This document shows, piece by piece, positions 10,506 through 20,590 of a stretch of 64,000 nt of DNA (positions are counted from its first letter, which is position 1; each line of letters begins with the position of its first letter). The translations under genes were made by a program, and so were the position numbers. Source of the stretch: Datisca glomerata. Taxonomy: Eukaryota; Streptophyta; Magnoliopsida; Cucurbitales; Datiscaceae. The stretch lies in assembly GCA_003255025.1 (NCBI GenBank), contig QANY01002466.1, forward strand, positions 124,001 through 188,000, written 5' to 3'. The notes below the pieces were generated by a model. The model saw only the letters and a program-made list of their open reading frames with translations, searched no databases and was not told where the DNA came from.

Positions 10506-11977
10506 TATTGTCAATTATGGTCTGCCACTTAGTACTATTATTTTATATTAGGTCTATCAAATCACATTAATGTGTGATAGTTCATGCAATGGAATCAAAA
10601 ACTTCAGTCACCAATCACAACAAAGTCATCGTTAAGTCATTCCACCTACACTATAAAAAGAAGACACCAATGTCATTCTCAAATAAATCCACCTCCATAT
10701 TTATTTATTAAAAAGTATTGTCTAAAACACATTTTTAGTATTTTAAAATTTTTATACAAATCATTTATCTAAGTGTTTTCTAAAACAATTTTCAAAAGAG
10801 TGTGTTAATTAGTTGAAATGGGAGGATGCCCTTCTCATTTAAGCTCAAGCATTTACTCGTCTTGGGGCCAACGTGGGATCTGCTCAAGGACCTATCAATC
10901 GGTTTAGGTAAATATCTATTGTGCTCCCCGACTAGAGATGTCATTTTTCGAGGATAAAGTATGCGCTTTTCAAAAATGGTTGGAAGAACGGGTTTATATA
11001 TATTTTATTACCGGCTAGCTAGTTTTTATGCAAAAAAGATAAAACAGAATTTATTTTCACTCATAAGGAAGGAGGGTAAGATACCTTTGATAGGGTTGTA
11101 TTTTTGGTTGAAATGGGATGGTGTTAGAACTCCCGAAATGCAGTCTAGACAGCGGGCCCCCTCCTTTCAGATGGGACTGGCTCAGGGAAGGGTCAATCTC
11201 CTCGAGAGCATGTCGTATAAATTTTTCTACGAAACACCTGCATATATCCTAAAGCATATTCATGTGCTAAAAGTGTTTTAGGAAACACTTGAACGTGTGT
11301 TTCTTGAAGAAGTATTTTCACATACGGAAATGTGTTTCACACAATAACATTCACAATGAAAATGTTTTGCAACTATTTTCAACTTTCAAGTGCTTAGTTT
11401 AAAAAAAACTTTTAAGTGTTTTTAACTAAAATAGTATGATTTCAATGTGTGAAGGTGTTTATGGTCACAAATACTCTCAAATAGACATGTAATGTCTTAC
11501 AATTTACACACTCCTTTGTGTTGAGAATTTACTTTAAAAGTCCTCTGGGAGTGTACAGTAATGAAATTAGGACCCCCTTTGACTTTTTTAACGAAATATG
11601 TTTTTTATAAGAGAGAAGTCTAAATGGACTTGTGCTAGGTCGTGGTGTAGTAAAAATTATTGCTAAACTTTGGTATATTATTCTGCAGTTAAAAATTACA
11701 CTAGCAAAACTTGGGACTAGCAAATAATTTGTGAGGCCCCGATCTAGCAATAACTAATTTTAATAGAAAATGAAGGAACAACCTCCTCTATAGAAAGATT
11801 GAGTTTTGTTAAAAAATATAAAGATCCTAAAATCGCTATTTTCTTTGACAGATGAATTTCTATAAAAAATCTCTCTTTTGTTTTTGTGGTTGGATCATTC
11901 ATATGGCAATCGGGTTGTATTGACCCAACCAGTTTATTAAGATATATGTAAAACTATTTGCAGACAATCAACAAGGA
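10506..11977. other. No supported gene
   Basis: AT-rich. The 106-codon plus frame at 10,961-11,281 contains a GC-rich stretch around 11,110-11,210 but no family features. 11,240-11,400 is locally self-complementary (AAGTGTTTTAGGAAACACTT at 11,268-11,289 and nearby variants), suggestive of a MITE remnant. 11,520-11,880 shows nothing identifiable. Confidence 0.35.
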
Positions 11978-12043
11978 TCCACTGTAGCACAAACTAAATA
12001 TTCTTTGGGTGAATTATTCCGGGTTCGAATCCCGGCAGTGGAA
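11978..12043 (+). tRNA. tRNA-Pro(UGG)-like relic with shortened D arm
   Basis: A 66-base tRNA-like fold can be drawn. Acceptor strand TCCACTG (11,978-11,984) pairs perfectly with CAGTGGA (12,036-12,042), with discriminator A at 12,043. The T arm is perfect: CCGGG, loop TTCGAAT, CCCGG (12,019-12,035), giving an intact box B GGTTCGAATCC. The anticodon arm has four pairs plus one T:T mismatch around the 7-base loop TTTGGGT (12,004-12,010), placing U33, anticodon UGG and G37 as in proline tRNAs. The D region (about 12 bases) is too short to form a normal D arm and box A is poor, so this is probably a pseudogene or a tRNA-derived relic. A T-rich stretch (TCTTTTTATTTC) follows, as at Pol III terminators. 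Confidence 0.5.
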
Positions 12044-13099
12044 TATCTTTTTATTTCTATTTTATTTTCACGAGGATTGGCCAACAAGTACTTGGGTTAT
12101 TTCTTGACTCTCTTGTTTTTCTCAAACAACATTATAAGTGCTCGCTTAAAAAAAACATTATAATTGCTCAACTAGCAACTGTTTAAGTGTGTTTAACAAA
12201 TTTCAAGGAGGCTTTTGCCTATCGATTACAAATATACAACACATTTATCATTCTCAATATTCTACAAATGTCAATGGGTAACCATCTAGCTCTCATATAT
12301 TATGAAGCTTTGATTTGTATTATGTTTGAATACATCTATTAATTTTTTTAAACATCTATTCTTCCTCCTTGTATCCTCAACATCCCTCTTCCAGTTGTCA
12401 ATCTTCGCAGGATTTTAAAGTTGTTCATCAATTCTTTTGAATTTTCTTTCATCTTGCATAAAACATAATTGTTTTTATTTACAAAAAATTAAATTTACAG
12501 TTTTGTAAACATAATTTTGTTTTCAAATTTTCAATTTCTCATTGTGAGAAAGAGAGAGAAATTTGAATTTGACAGGTTTATCCTGAGATAAGTAATTATC
12601 TCATCATGCACTGTTTTAAAAAGATATAACAGAGAAATGAATGATAAACACAAAATAATTTTGTTTGTCATGTTTTTTTACTAAAACAAATTATGTTTTA
12701 AAACATACATTGTCTTGGCAAATATGAACTTTAGGGATTTCATAATGATATGCATTCTAGTACCATTTGTATAGGATAAAGATTATTTTTTCTTCTTGAA
12801 ATACTTGGTAGGAATGAATCCTTCCTGCATACAATTCAAATCATCTTTTGAATCAATAAAAGCCATTGAAGTGAAATCAAAATCCCCCCGTCCTTTCTTT
12901 CTCTTGGTCCCACCCAGCAAGATACGGCTCAGCCAAAAAAGGTGAGCGCCCCTGCGCGAGCCTTATTTTCTTAGTAAAATCTTGGATTATTATACTAACC
13001 GGTGTGTGCCATTTTTAATTTTGATGTGATTAAGGATTTGATGGAAGTTATCATCATCCTGAATTTTGACAATAGGTTCTTCAACCTCATCGCAAGAAA
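12044..13099. other. No supported gene
   Basis: AT-rich DNA with local palindromic patches (for example GAGATAAGTAATTATCTC at about 12,585-12,602). The GC-rich words at 12,905-12,965 (GTGAGCGCCCCTGCGCGAGC) are isolated. The downstream limit of the pararetrovirus relic is not clear in this stretch. Confidence 0.35.
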
Positions 13100-13380
13100 T
13101 TAGAATTTACTAGGTTCTCCTAGTTTATTGGATTCATGATTTTTAATTAAATTCACTATTTTTAAAAGATTTAATTCTTTTGTTATATCTATCTTTGAGT
13201 CTTTTAATTCTTTTTTGATATTTTTTTTATTTCCTTTTGAAGTTCCTAAGGAGTAAGTTCTTTTTCATTTCTTTTCATTTTGTTGAATTTTTCAAATGTT
13301 TGTGAAAGGCTTGCAGTATTATTATTAGATTTAATATTTTCTTTCTTTTGAATTACCTTCCTAAGTCTTTTAAGGTATTC

Positions 13381-14612
13381 TTATTTTAATTCAGAACTTT
13401 CAATTTTAATAATTAAATCTAACAATAGATTTTCTTGTTCTTCATTTTTATTTAAAATATTGATAATTTTCTGACAACAGCTATCGTTACATTCCAAAGA
13501 GATGTTTGGAGAATCATTGTCAGAGCTTGAAGAGCTTAATTCATAAGAATTAGAGGATTCAAATTCTTCTAAGTTTTCATTACTACTTTCATAGTAATCT
13601 ATGGATTCTATAATTCTGAACAATTCTTGTTTTTCTTCGTCATAGATTTTTAATTGATTATATTTATTTTCTACTTGGCAAGTGTTGAAAAAATGACCAT
13701 TCTGACCACATTTAAAACACTTAATTTTACATTTATCAACAAATTTTTTTTATTAACTTTTCTTCTTGAATAATTTTTATTCTTAGAAAAGTATTTGTCA
13801 AAATTTTTATTTTTGTTTTTGTGAAATTTTTCACTAATGCTTGTAAATTCTTTTAGGATTAAGATAAAAAAAATTTCCTATTCTTTTAGGAAGGAACAGT
13901 AGCAGGTAATCCATATTATTCATAGAAATTGTCTATTTTGTATTTGGCAGTTTCCTTTTCCTTTTTAATTTTTTTATTAATTTTCATGTCTATACACATT
14001 CTTAGACTTTATTTTTGTATTGTAGTGATAATTATACTATAGGTGAGACTATTATAGTCTATAAATCCTAGGTCATTACTAAGTACTGTTCTAATCTTGT
14101 GGGCAAATAAATTTGGAAAACCATTTATGAATTTTTCTTTCTAAAGAGTTGATTACTATCATCCCTAGACATTACTCTGGAAACATTCCTGTGAATCCTA
14201 TAACTAGAAACTTTATAACCTCATTGTGAGGTAAATTGTACATGGTAATGTAATTGTTGGCTATCATATCCATGCGCTGTAATTTGTTGAGGACTTCCTG
14301 TTATGAAAGACCATCAGTATTTCATTCATATAATTTTTTTTTTGCAGAAACAAAAAATTGATAAACTAAAGATGATTCAGTAATTTGAATATCTGGAGGA
14401 ATAAGCTTTTTATGCCACTTCCTTTCTAATTTATTAATTTCTAAAATTTTAAATGTTTCTCCAATACTGTGAATGGTTGAAGATTCATTTATTATAGATG
14501 ATTCATAGGTGGAATCTGACCTAACGCTTTCTGAATCAGAACTAGTGTCTTGGGTAATTACCTTAACAGAAGAAGATGACTCAACAAATTTATTCTTCAA
14601 TTCTTGAAGCAT
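13381..14612 (-). pseudogene. Pararetroviral coat-protein/gag-like remnant with zinc knuckle
   Basis: The zinc knuckle CFKCGQNGHFFNTC (about 13,730-13,685) has the C-X2-C-X4-H-X4-C spacing of Caulimoviridae coat proteins. It is followed by an acidic Ser/Glu/Asp-rich tail in the 13,381-13,623 frame (segment SYELSSSSSDND) and a short helical C-terminus ending LIIKIESSELK. Upstream, 14,322-14,612 encodes another Ser/Glu-rich portion. The region between, 13,740-14,320, carries stops and frameshifts. Such acidic tails bracketing a CCHC motif are usual for these structural proteins, which package the viral genome. Broken and not expected to be functional. Confidence 0.7.
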
Positions 14613-15140
14613 TTTATCAATGTTTTTATTGAGGGGGCAGTATTTAAAGTGGCTTTGTCTGAAGATTTATTAAAAGGGTTTCTTTAAGAGATTTATTAGA
14701 TTTAGGTTAATGAAGATCATCAATCTTATTCTCAATTTTGTCTAATTGTTTTCCTATTGTTATTAAACTTTGATTAGTGTAATTAAGTTGTTCAACAACC
14801 TTTTTTTGTTCTTCTTCCTTTTAAATCTTAAAAGGAGAAGCAATGATTACAGATTTTTTTTATGATTAATTATAATTTTTTCAGATGGGGAATGACTAAC
14901 AGTCACCCAACTAGAGTCTTCCTTGACCTATTTGGTCTTAGAGATAACATTAATATTCTTTTCATAAATATCACTGATGTAATCAAGAAAAAATATATCA
15001 ACTCTAAATTCTTGCATGAACGCCTTCCATTCAGCAATGATAATTTTTCTTTAATTTATATTGTATGTCCTCTAAACCTATTACTTCTATTGAGATTGAC
15101 TGGGTCAGTCATGTGTTGGGTTAGACCCTCCCAATCAAGC

Positions 15141-15330
15141 TTGTATTCTTGGCTTAGGGTGCCTAAATTTAAAACCAAAAGTTGGGGATTGGCAGGAGGT
15201 AAGACTCTTTAGAAATCAGAGGCACTTGGTGATTTTTGTATTCTTGGCTTATGGTGCCTAAATTTAAAACTAAAAGTTGGGGATTGACAGGATGTAAGGC
15301 TCCTTAGAAATAAGAGGCACTTGGTGATTC
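15141..15330 (-). repeat. 95-bp tandem duplication inside the pararetrovirus relic
   Basis: 15,141-15,235 and 15,236-15,330 both start TTGTATTCTTGGCTTA and end near GAGGCACTTGGTGATT. They differ at only a handful of positions. This lies between the movement-protein and coat-protein remnants. Confidence 0.9.
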
Positions 15331-15489
15331 AGATTCGTCAGATTGTTCAGACTTATTGTCAAAGATTGGCTGACTGACTTGGAAATTTGTGGCTATACCT
15401 TCTTAAATTTTTTATTTTTTAATTCTTTTCCTAATTTTTAGATTCTAAGATCTTGATCATTATTAGCAGTAGATTCAGAAAAAGAATTC

Positions 15490-16205
15490 CTAGGAGGCTA
15501 GCTGGCTAAACTCCCTAATTTGAGAATTAGAACTAGAATAATGAAAATTAATTTTAACAGTACCATCCATGTACTGCTGGATATAATGAATATCTTCAAT
15601 TGGGAATTGAATTAGAGTATGTTGACTTTCATTGGTTAAAAGCCAATTTGTAGATAAAGTAATATCAGACCACCTAATGGTTTTAGAGACTCTAATATTA
15701 GCATTACTTTGGCTAGATTGAATCAATTAGGTTTGATTTTATAGACTCCTATTAATGGCTTGGAAATTCATATTAGTTTTGGTGACTTTATAATAAAATC
15801 TAAAAATTAAAGTTAGAGGTTGGTAACCACTAGCTTTGATATTTAAAGTCAAAGCTTGAAGAATATGGAGTTCTGTCAAAGTAACAGGCAAATCTGAAAA
15901 ATAATCAATATGGATTGGACCATTACAATATGAAAGTTCAATTACTCTTGAAATACTATCATTAAAATTTGTGAATCTTGCATCACACAAGGCTAATAAG
16001 ATAAATGTATTTAGGCCTCTTCTTGTGAGTTGTTTTACTCCAATCTGGACTAAGCCAAAGTGAAGGAAATTATATCATTCTTTAATGTGATGTTTAATTG
16101 CATTGAGAGAAAGAAATCGACAAGTTTCATGCTCTTTCCCAAGAGCGTATCTTTGTTCAATTGTTTTTACCTGATCTCGAGACTTGTAGGAAGCAACAGA
16201 CTATG
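15490..16205 (-). pseudogene. Pararetroviral movement-protein remnant
   Basis: Minus-strand translation gives the conserved core of the Caulimoviridae movement protein family, which modifies plasmodesmata for cell-to-cell transport. Recognisable segments are YNFLHFGLVQIGVKQLTRRG (about 16,075-16,015), FNDSISRVIELSYCNGPIHI (about 15,965-15,905) and LTLNIKASGYQPL (about 15,860-15,820), followed in the next frame by IQQYMDGTVKINFHYS (about 15,585-15,540). An in-frame TGA near 16,075 and stops around 15,730-15,739 break it into pieces. The N-terminus is uncertain; an open frame reaches about 16,205. Confidence 0.75.
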
Positions 16206-16968
16206 ATGATTATAAATTTCTTTACTAGGGGTTTTGGGTATATACCACACCCTATTATCTACATGATCATCTTCTATATATTTAACGTGTTCTTCATTAA
16301 TTATGTCTAGTATTGTATTTATTGTAGACCTGTTATCACAAGAATAATTACTTCTAAATAATCTACTAATTACTCAAGATAACTAAATTATTCTTATGAT
16401 TGAAAATTTCATCATGTATTTTGATTCTTAAACTTGCTATGACTTCTACAACCTCCTAAGAAGTTTAACTCTTCTCCCATTTTCCTTTACAACTACCATA
16501 CCCTCGAGATTTATATATCTAAAAAATCTTATCGGGGTGCCTGAAGCAAACCTATTAGAAACTAATACGTCAGATTCACATATTAAAATATCAAATATTA
16601 TAGAGAAATAATCATTGGGTGGAGAGTCATATTAAATAAAAATAATTATTCAAGTAAGCAATTAAGTAATAATAACAACATTAACTAGCCTATTGGGCAG
16701 AGAATAACTAATGATTAAGCAAGTATTAAATTAAATAAGTAATAAACACGCTATCAGATTTAGTTTTGATACCAAAAGATGTGAACTTTACAATATATTA
16801 AATTATAAGCAGTTCCGCGTATTGTTACTGTTAAATTATACATTGTTGAACTGGTTAATCCTCGAAATAATACAAGCCTTAGTATTTTAAGATTAATTTT
16901 AATGATAGTAATTTATGATTATTTGAATCTTCACTTGGCTGGTTACTCTCCGCCCAAGAGCCAACCTG

Positions 16969-16980
16969 GCTCTGATACTA
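16969..16980 (-). promoter_or_regulatory. Primer-binding site complementary to initiator tRNA-Met
   Basis: The minus strand reads TAGTATCAGAGC followed by CAGG, one change from the standard TGGTATCAGAGC used by plant pararetroviruses and many LTR elements. It sits about 345 bases downstream of the TATA box and upstream of the movement-protein remnant, as expected for first-strand priming. Confidence 0.75.
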
Positions 16981-17315
16981 AAAGAAGCAGAATTACGTAT
17001 AATTTTAGTAAGACAGGGTATTAAGACAAGTAAGATACCAAAATATGTGGAATTGGGTATAATTTAACGGTAATTTAAAGACTTAGTATAGAAGGAAGAA
17101 TTCAAATGATTATAAGTTAAGGAAAATAAAACTACAAGTATTAAAAATTGTTAACAACAATTAATTAGTGTTCCCGCTCACTAATTAATGTTAAGGAATA
17201 GGAAGAAAGATTACAAAAGATGAGGAAGAAGAATGCTTTGTTTTCAAAACAAGTTTCTCCCTCAAAATTGTTAAGAGTGAAAACAAGTTCTAAGGAACAA
17301 ATGTGAGAGAGCAAG

Positions 17316-17324
17316 CTATTTATA
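17316..17324 (-). promoter_or_regulatory. TATA box of the pararetrovirus relic
   Basis: The minus strand reads TATAAATAG within GCTTATAAATAGCTTGC, a near-consensus plant TATA box. CT/CA-rich leader sequence (CTTGCTCTCTCACATTTG) follows immediately. Confidence 0.65.
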
Positions 17325-17340
17325 AGCACGAAAAGTGGAG

Positions 17341-17659
17341 TTCAACAGGAATCCATCACTTACCTGCATTATTCTTTTCCATAAAAGTAAAAATATTTTA
17401 CATTTCTACTTTTAACTAACTAAAGTAAAAGGACAAATAGTTGCCTAATTATTTGACAACTAGTAAAATAATTGCAGAAAAGACAATTACAAAGATGTTT
17501 TGATAATTGTAATCTTGGACTTTGCGTCTTCATTATTGCTTTAGTCTTGAAAAATCATTGTGGCTATTACTGCATATTGGAGTCATTGTTGCCATTCCTT
17601 GATAATTACTATCTCGGATTTTTGTGCTTCAATTATTGATTGTTGGAGGAGTCATTAGG
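17341..17659. other. Probable upstream sequence of the pararetrovirus promoter
   Basis: No coding signal. By position it should hold the enhancer part of the viral promoter. It contains repeated phrases such as TGATAATTGTAATCTTGGAC (17,501-17,520) and TGATAATTACTATCTCGGAT (about 17,600-17,619), and two AGTCTTG/TGGAGTCATTG segments. Confidence 0.35.
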
Positions 17660-17915
17660 TAAGCTCATGGAGATCATTAACCTTATTCTCAATTTTATCA
17701 AATTATTTTTCTATTGTTAATAAACTTTGATTAGTGTAATTAAGTTGTTCAACAACCTTTCTATTAGGTTCTTCTTCCTTTGAAATCTTAAAAGGAGAAG
17801 CAGTGATTAAAGAATTTTTATGATTAATTATGATTTTTTCAGGTGGGGGATGACTAGCAGTCACTCAACATGAGTCTTCCTTGACCCATTTGGTCTTAGA
17901 AATTGCACTCTCAGT
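17660..17915 (-). mobile_element. Second, truncated pararetrovirus fragment
   Basis: This segment closely repeats 14,708-14,950: shared blocks include AATAAACTTTGATTAGTGTA versus ATTAAACTTTGATTAGTGTA, ATTAAGTTGTTCAACAACCT, and AATCTTAAAAGGAGAAGCA. Similarity stops shortly after GACCCATTTGGTCTTAGA. It is in the same orientation as the main relic and so represents a second copy or a rearranged tandem. Confidence 0.85.
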
Positions 17916-18721
17916 TATTTGAGGTGTGAGTCCTATAACTGTTCAGCCTCAGATGCATTCTTTTAACTATCTTATTTTAACTTTAATATATGTTTTCTTT
18001 TATGTTGGTTAGTCTACCTTTAATATAGCCTGGATTATTCAATATGTATCTACTGAATTCGTTCATCCATGTTTCCTAATAGAGGCTTTATGGGAACTAG
18101 GCGGTGGATATAAGTTTAGTTTCAAGGAATAGATGTAAACTGGAATAGTTTCTTGGTACTAGAGTCTTGCTAAAAGTTTTGCTGTACTATTGTACTAGGA
18201 CATCTAGAGGTTGCTGTGAAGAAGTTCTTAGACCATGATCTCTCAGGTGCTGCTTTAGCTGGTTCAAGGGATAATTTGGTGGGAAATCTAGCTGATCATA
18301 GTTTCAAACATAAGTGATAAGATATTCTCATTATGCTTTGAATTGCCAGGGAACATATCCTTCATGCTCTAGGAGTTGATATGTAAAGTTGATATATTAT
18401 GTTTTCTATAGTGGAAACCAACTCTTTTATTGTCATGACATAGATATACATAGCATAATGTTTTTATGATTGAATGTCGATTACTTAACACTTGGGAGTG
18501 TTGGATTGTTGAATATATAATGAACTACCATTCATATTCTTATAGTTTGATTTATGGTTTGGTTTCTTTCTTAGTGGTCAGTAATATTTTTTTTGTCTTG
18601 CTTGCTAGTAATTTAATTATCTTTTTTCTATCACAGGTCTTTGCTTTTGTACCACTGATGTATATGTGCAGAAGAAGCCTGAAGGCTAATAAGCTCGTTA
18701 AAGATTTCTCATTTCATTTCT
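17916..18721. other. No supported gene
   Basis: AT-rich sequence. The plus frame at 18,466-18,732 translates to a hydrophobic peptide, but its composition simply reflects T-richness and it overlaps the CACTA terminus. No family is recognised. Confidence 0.35.
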
Positions 18722-18806
18722 CACTACTGTAAAAATAGTTTTTGACGACGGGTCAACACCCATCGTCTATACGACGGGTCAACACCCATCGTCTATAACG
18801 ACTCAC
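18722..18806 (+). mobile_element. CACTA transposon terminus
   Basis: CACTACTGTAAAAATAG begins the segment, matching the CACTA-superfamily terminal signature. Two tandem copies of a hairpin-capable subterminal unit, ACGACGGGTCAACACCCATC followed by GTCTAT, come directly after. No matching inverted terminus (...TAGTG) was found nearby. Copia sequence follows within about 40 bases, so only one end of the element remains. Confidence 0.75.
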
Positions 18807-18839
18807 CATGCCCACAACGTAGCAAATGTCTTATCTTGT

Positions 18840-20019
18840 GCAAAACATAGCATACATGAGACTTACTACGGTTGAGGCATTGAGAATTTTTCTCATGTCT
18901 TCCTCTTCTTAAGGAGTCTTGGATGACTGCTTCTTGGAGAGGCTGACTCTATGCCTAAAGGGAAGATATCCCTTCTTCAAGTCTTGCATACTAAAGCGAT
19001 CCATTACCTTATTAATATAAGATGTTTGAGACAGTGTCAATTGTGTGCTCTTCCTATCTTGAAAGATCTGAATACCTAAGACAAATGCAGCTTCTCTAAG
19101 ATCCTTCATATCAAATTATTTTGCAAGCCAAATCTGGACATCAGACAATTTTCCTACATCATTCTCAATGAGTAGAATATCATACACATATAAGACTAGA
19201 AAAACCACATTCTCTTCATGTATCAGCTTATACACACAGGTTTGTCAACTAACTGTTCAAAATCAAAGTTCTTGACAGTTTTGTTGAATCTGATATTCCA
19301 CAATCGGGACGCTTGCTTATGTTCATAAATGAACTTTAGCAGTTCGCAAACCTTTCCCTCTTAGCCTTTCTCCATGAACCAATCTAGTTAGTCGTATAAA
19401 TGCGCTCTTCAAGATTGCCAGTCAGAATTGCAGTCTTGATATCCATCTGCCAGATTTCATAATTGAGGGCAATAACAATGGACATGAGGTTCCGAATGGA
19501 CTTAAGCATGGCTACTAGCCTAGCTTTCATTGTCTCCACATTCCCATCCGAATCTGTATTTTTCTTATAAATTCACCCTATAAGTTTTACCCCTTTAGAA
19601 GGATCTACAAGCTTTCAGATTACAATTAAGTACATCGATTGTATCTCAACATTCATGGCTTCTTGCCATAGGTTTGCCTTGGGACCAGCCATGACCTGCG
19701 AGTAGGAAACAAGTTCATCATGATCCTTATCTAGGACTATTGTTAAGGCATCTCCATAAGACATGTACCTATCAGGTTGTCTCACAACCCTCTCACTACG
19801 TTGAGGCTCCATAGGCTCTGGTTCTTGCTGTGGTTCTTCCATTATTGAATCAGAAATAATTCTCGATCGTGGAGTCCGTGGATATAAATTTAGTTTAACA
19901 ATATATTTTTCTGATTGGGGAGTCATGGCTCTTGCTGTTTTCCATGGGTTCTCATTGTGGGTCTCACGTGCTTGGGTCTCATTGTTGTGGGTCTCTTTTG
20001 GGTCTCGCTTAGGTCTCAT
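18840..20019 (-). pseudogene. Ty1/copia pol fragment (integrase-RT linker and RT)
   Basis: Minus-strand order matches copia pol. The linker before RT reads RSERVVRQPDRYMSYGDALT (about 19,790-19,730), then QVMAGPKANLWQEAM. RT follows in broken frames: ETMKARLVA, NYEIWQMDIKTAILTGNLEE (about 19,465-19,405). The polymerase box appears as VLYVYDILLIENDV (about 19,205-19,165), where the usual YVDD is YVYD. The last open frame (19,109-18,909) carries AAFVLGIQIFQDRKSTQLTL. Integrase, gag and LTRs are absent here. Multiple stops and frameshifts make it inactive. At the 5' side (19,980-20,019) the frame reads into a GGGTCTC-rich repeat. Confidence 0.85.
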
Positions 20020-20270
20020 CGACGTGATTCTTGCTATTCTGCGAGTTCTCTATCATGATTCTTGCTGATTTTCTATGGGTTCTTGTCATGAATATTATTG
20101 TCGTGCTTGGTTTCATCATCGTGGGTCTGGTTTTCTTCTTCAACGCATTCTGAGCTCGTTACCATTTTGGTTTTATTTTTTGCCATGGGTGTGCCTTAGG
20201 GGTCTGACTATGCTTATCATGGGTCCAATATGTGCTTGTTGTGGGTCTGGTCTATGCTCATAGTGGCTCT
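19935..20270. repeat. Degenerate GTGGGTCTC/GGGTCT minisatellite
   Basis: Irregularly spaced copies of GTGGGTCTC, GGGTCTCGC, CGTGGGTCTGG and GTGGGTCTGGTCT, interspersed with GATTCTTGCT repeats (20,027 and 20,057). It separates the copia fragment from the plus-strand LINE ORF1 fragment and encodes no recognised protein. Confidence 0.6.
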
Positions 20271-20284
20271 GGTCTGCCTCCTCA

Positions 20285-20590
20285 AATTAGCAACACTAGC
20301 AAAGCTCGGACCCTGTTCCTACTAAGAGTTACGCTGCTGCTTTAGGTTCTATGATTATTCCAAAAAATCCTTCACCTCAGATATCAAAGACTGGCTGATT
20401 TTCAATTCATATTAACAAGAAAGCTAATGAAGAATGCCTGCAACTACGCCAATACTCTTTGGTTGGCCGCATTATTCTGGCCAAATGAGATAAGCTTGGC
20501 GTCTTGTTGATCTTTTCTCAAAACTCCAAGGTATTTGGCAACTATCTCAATGGCGCCTCATCTCCCTAGGAAGAGGATTCTTCCAAATTC
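20285..20590 (+). pseudogene. LINE ORF1 fragment (plus), first piece of a split LINE
   Basis: Plus-strand frames give DPVPTKSYAAALGSMIIPKN (about 20,303-20,365), then a DUF4283-like segment: HINKKANEECLQLRQYSLVG and, after a frame change, LQGIWQLSQWRLISLGRGFF (about 20,528-20,588). DUF4283 is the N-terminal domain of plant L1 ORF1 proteins, which bind LINE RNA. The match ends at the short T run at about 20,590, where a minus-strand LINE begins. Pieces of the same strand and family resume at 22,490 and 30,490. Confidence 0.75.

Larger units (their letters stand above)
13100..17340 (-). mobile_element. Endogenous pararetrovirus relic (Caulimoviridae-like)
   Basis: On the minus strand the order is TATA box (17,316-17,324), a leader of about 340 bases, a tRNA-Met primer-binding site (16,969-16,980), movement-protein remnants (16,205-15,490) and a coat-protein/gag-like region with a CCHC zinc knuckle (14,612-13,381). 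This is the gene order of Caulimoviridae that carry MP before CP. Protease, reverse transcriptase and RNase H, which should follow, are not recognisable toward 13,100, so the copy is 3'-truncated. Stops and frameshifts occur throughout; it cannot encode a complete set of proteins. Genus assignment is not attempted. Confidence 0.75.

Noticed and set aside
12905..12965. Short GC-rich stretch suggestive of rRNA or organelle DNA
   Set aside because: Only about 20 GC-rich bases with no extended similarity that could be supported.
18466..18732. Putative small membrane protein on the plus strand
   Set aside because: Hydrophobic only because of T-richness, no family match, and it runs into the CACTA terminus.
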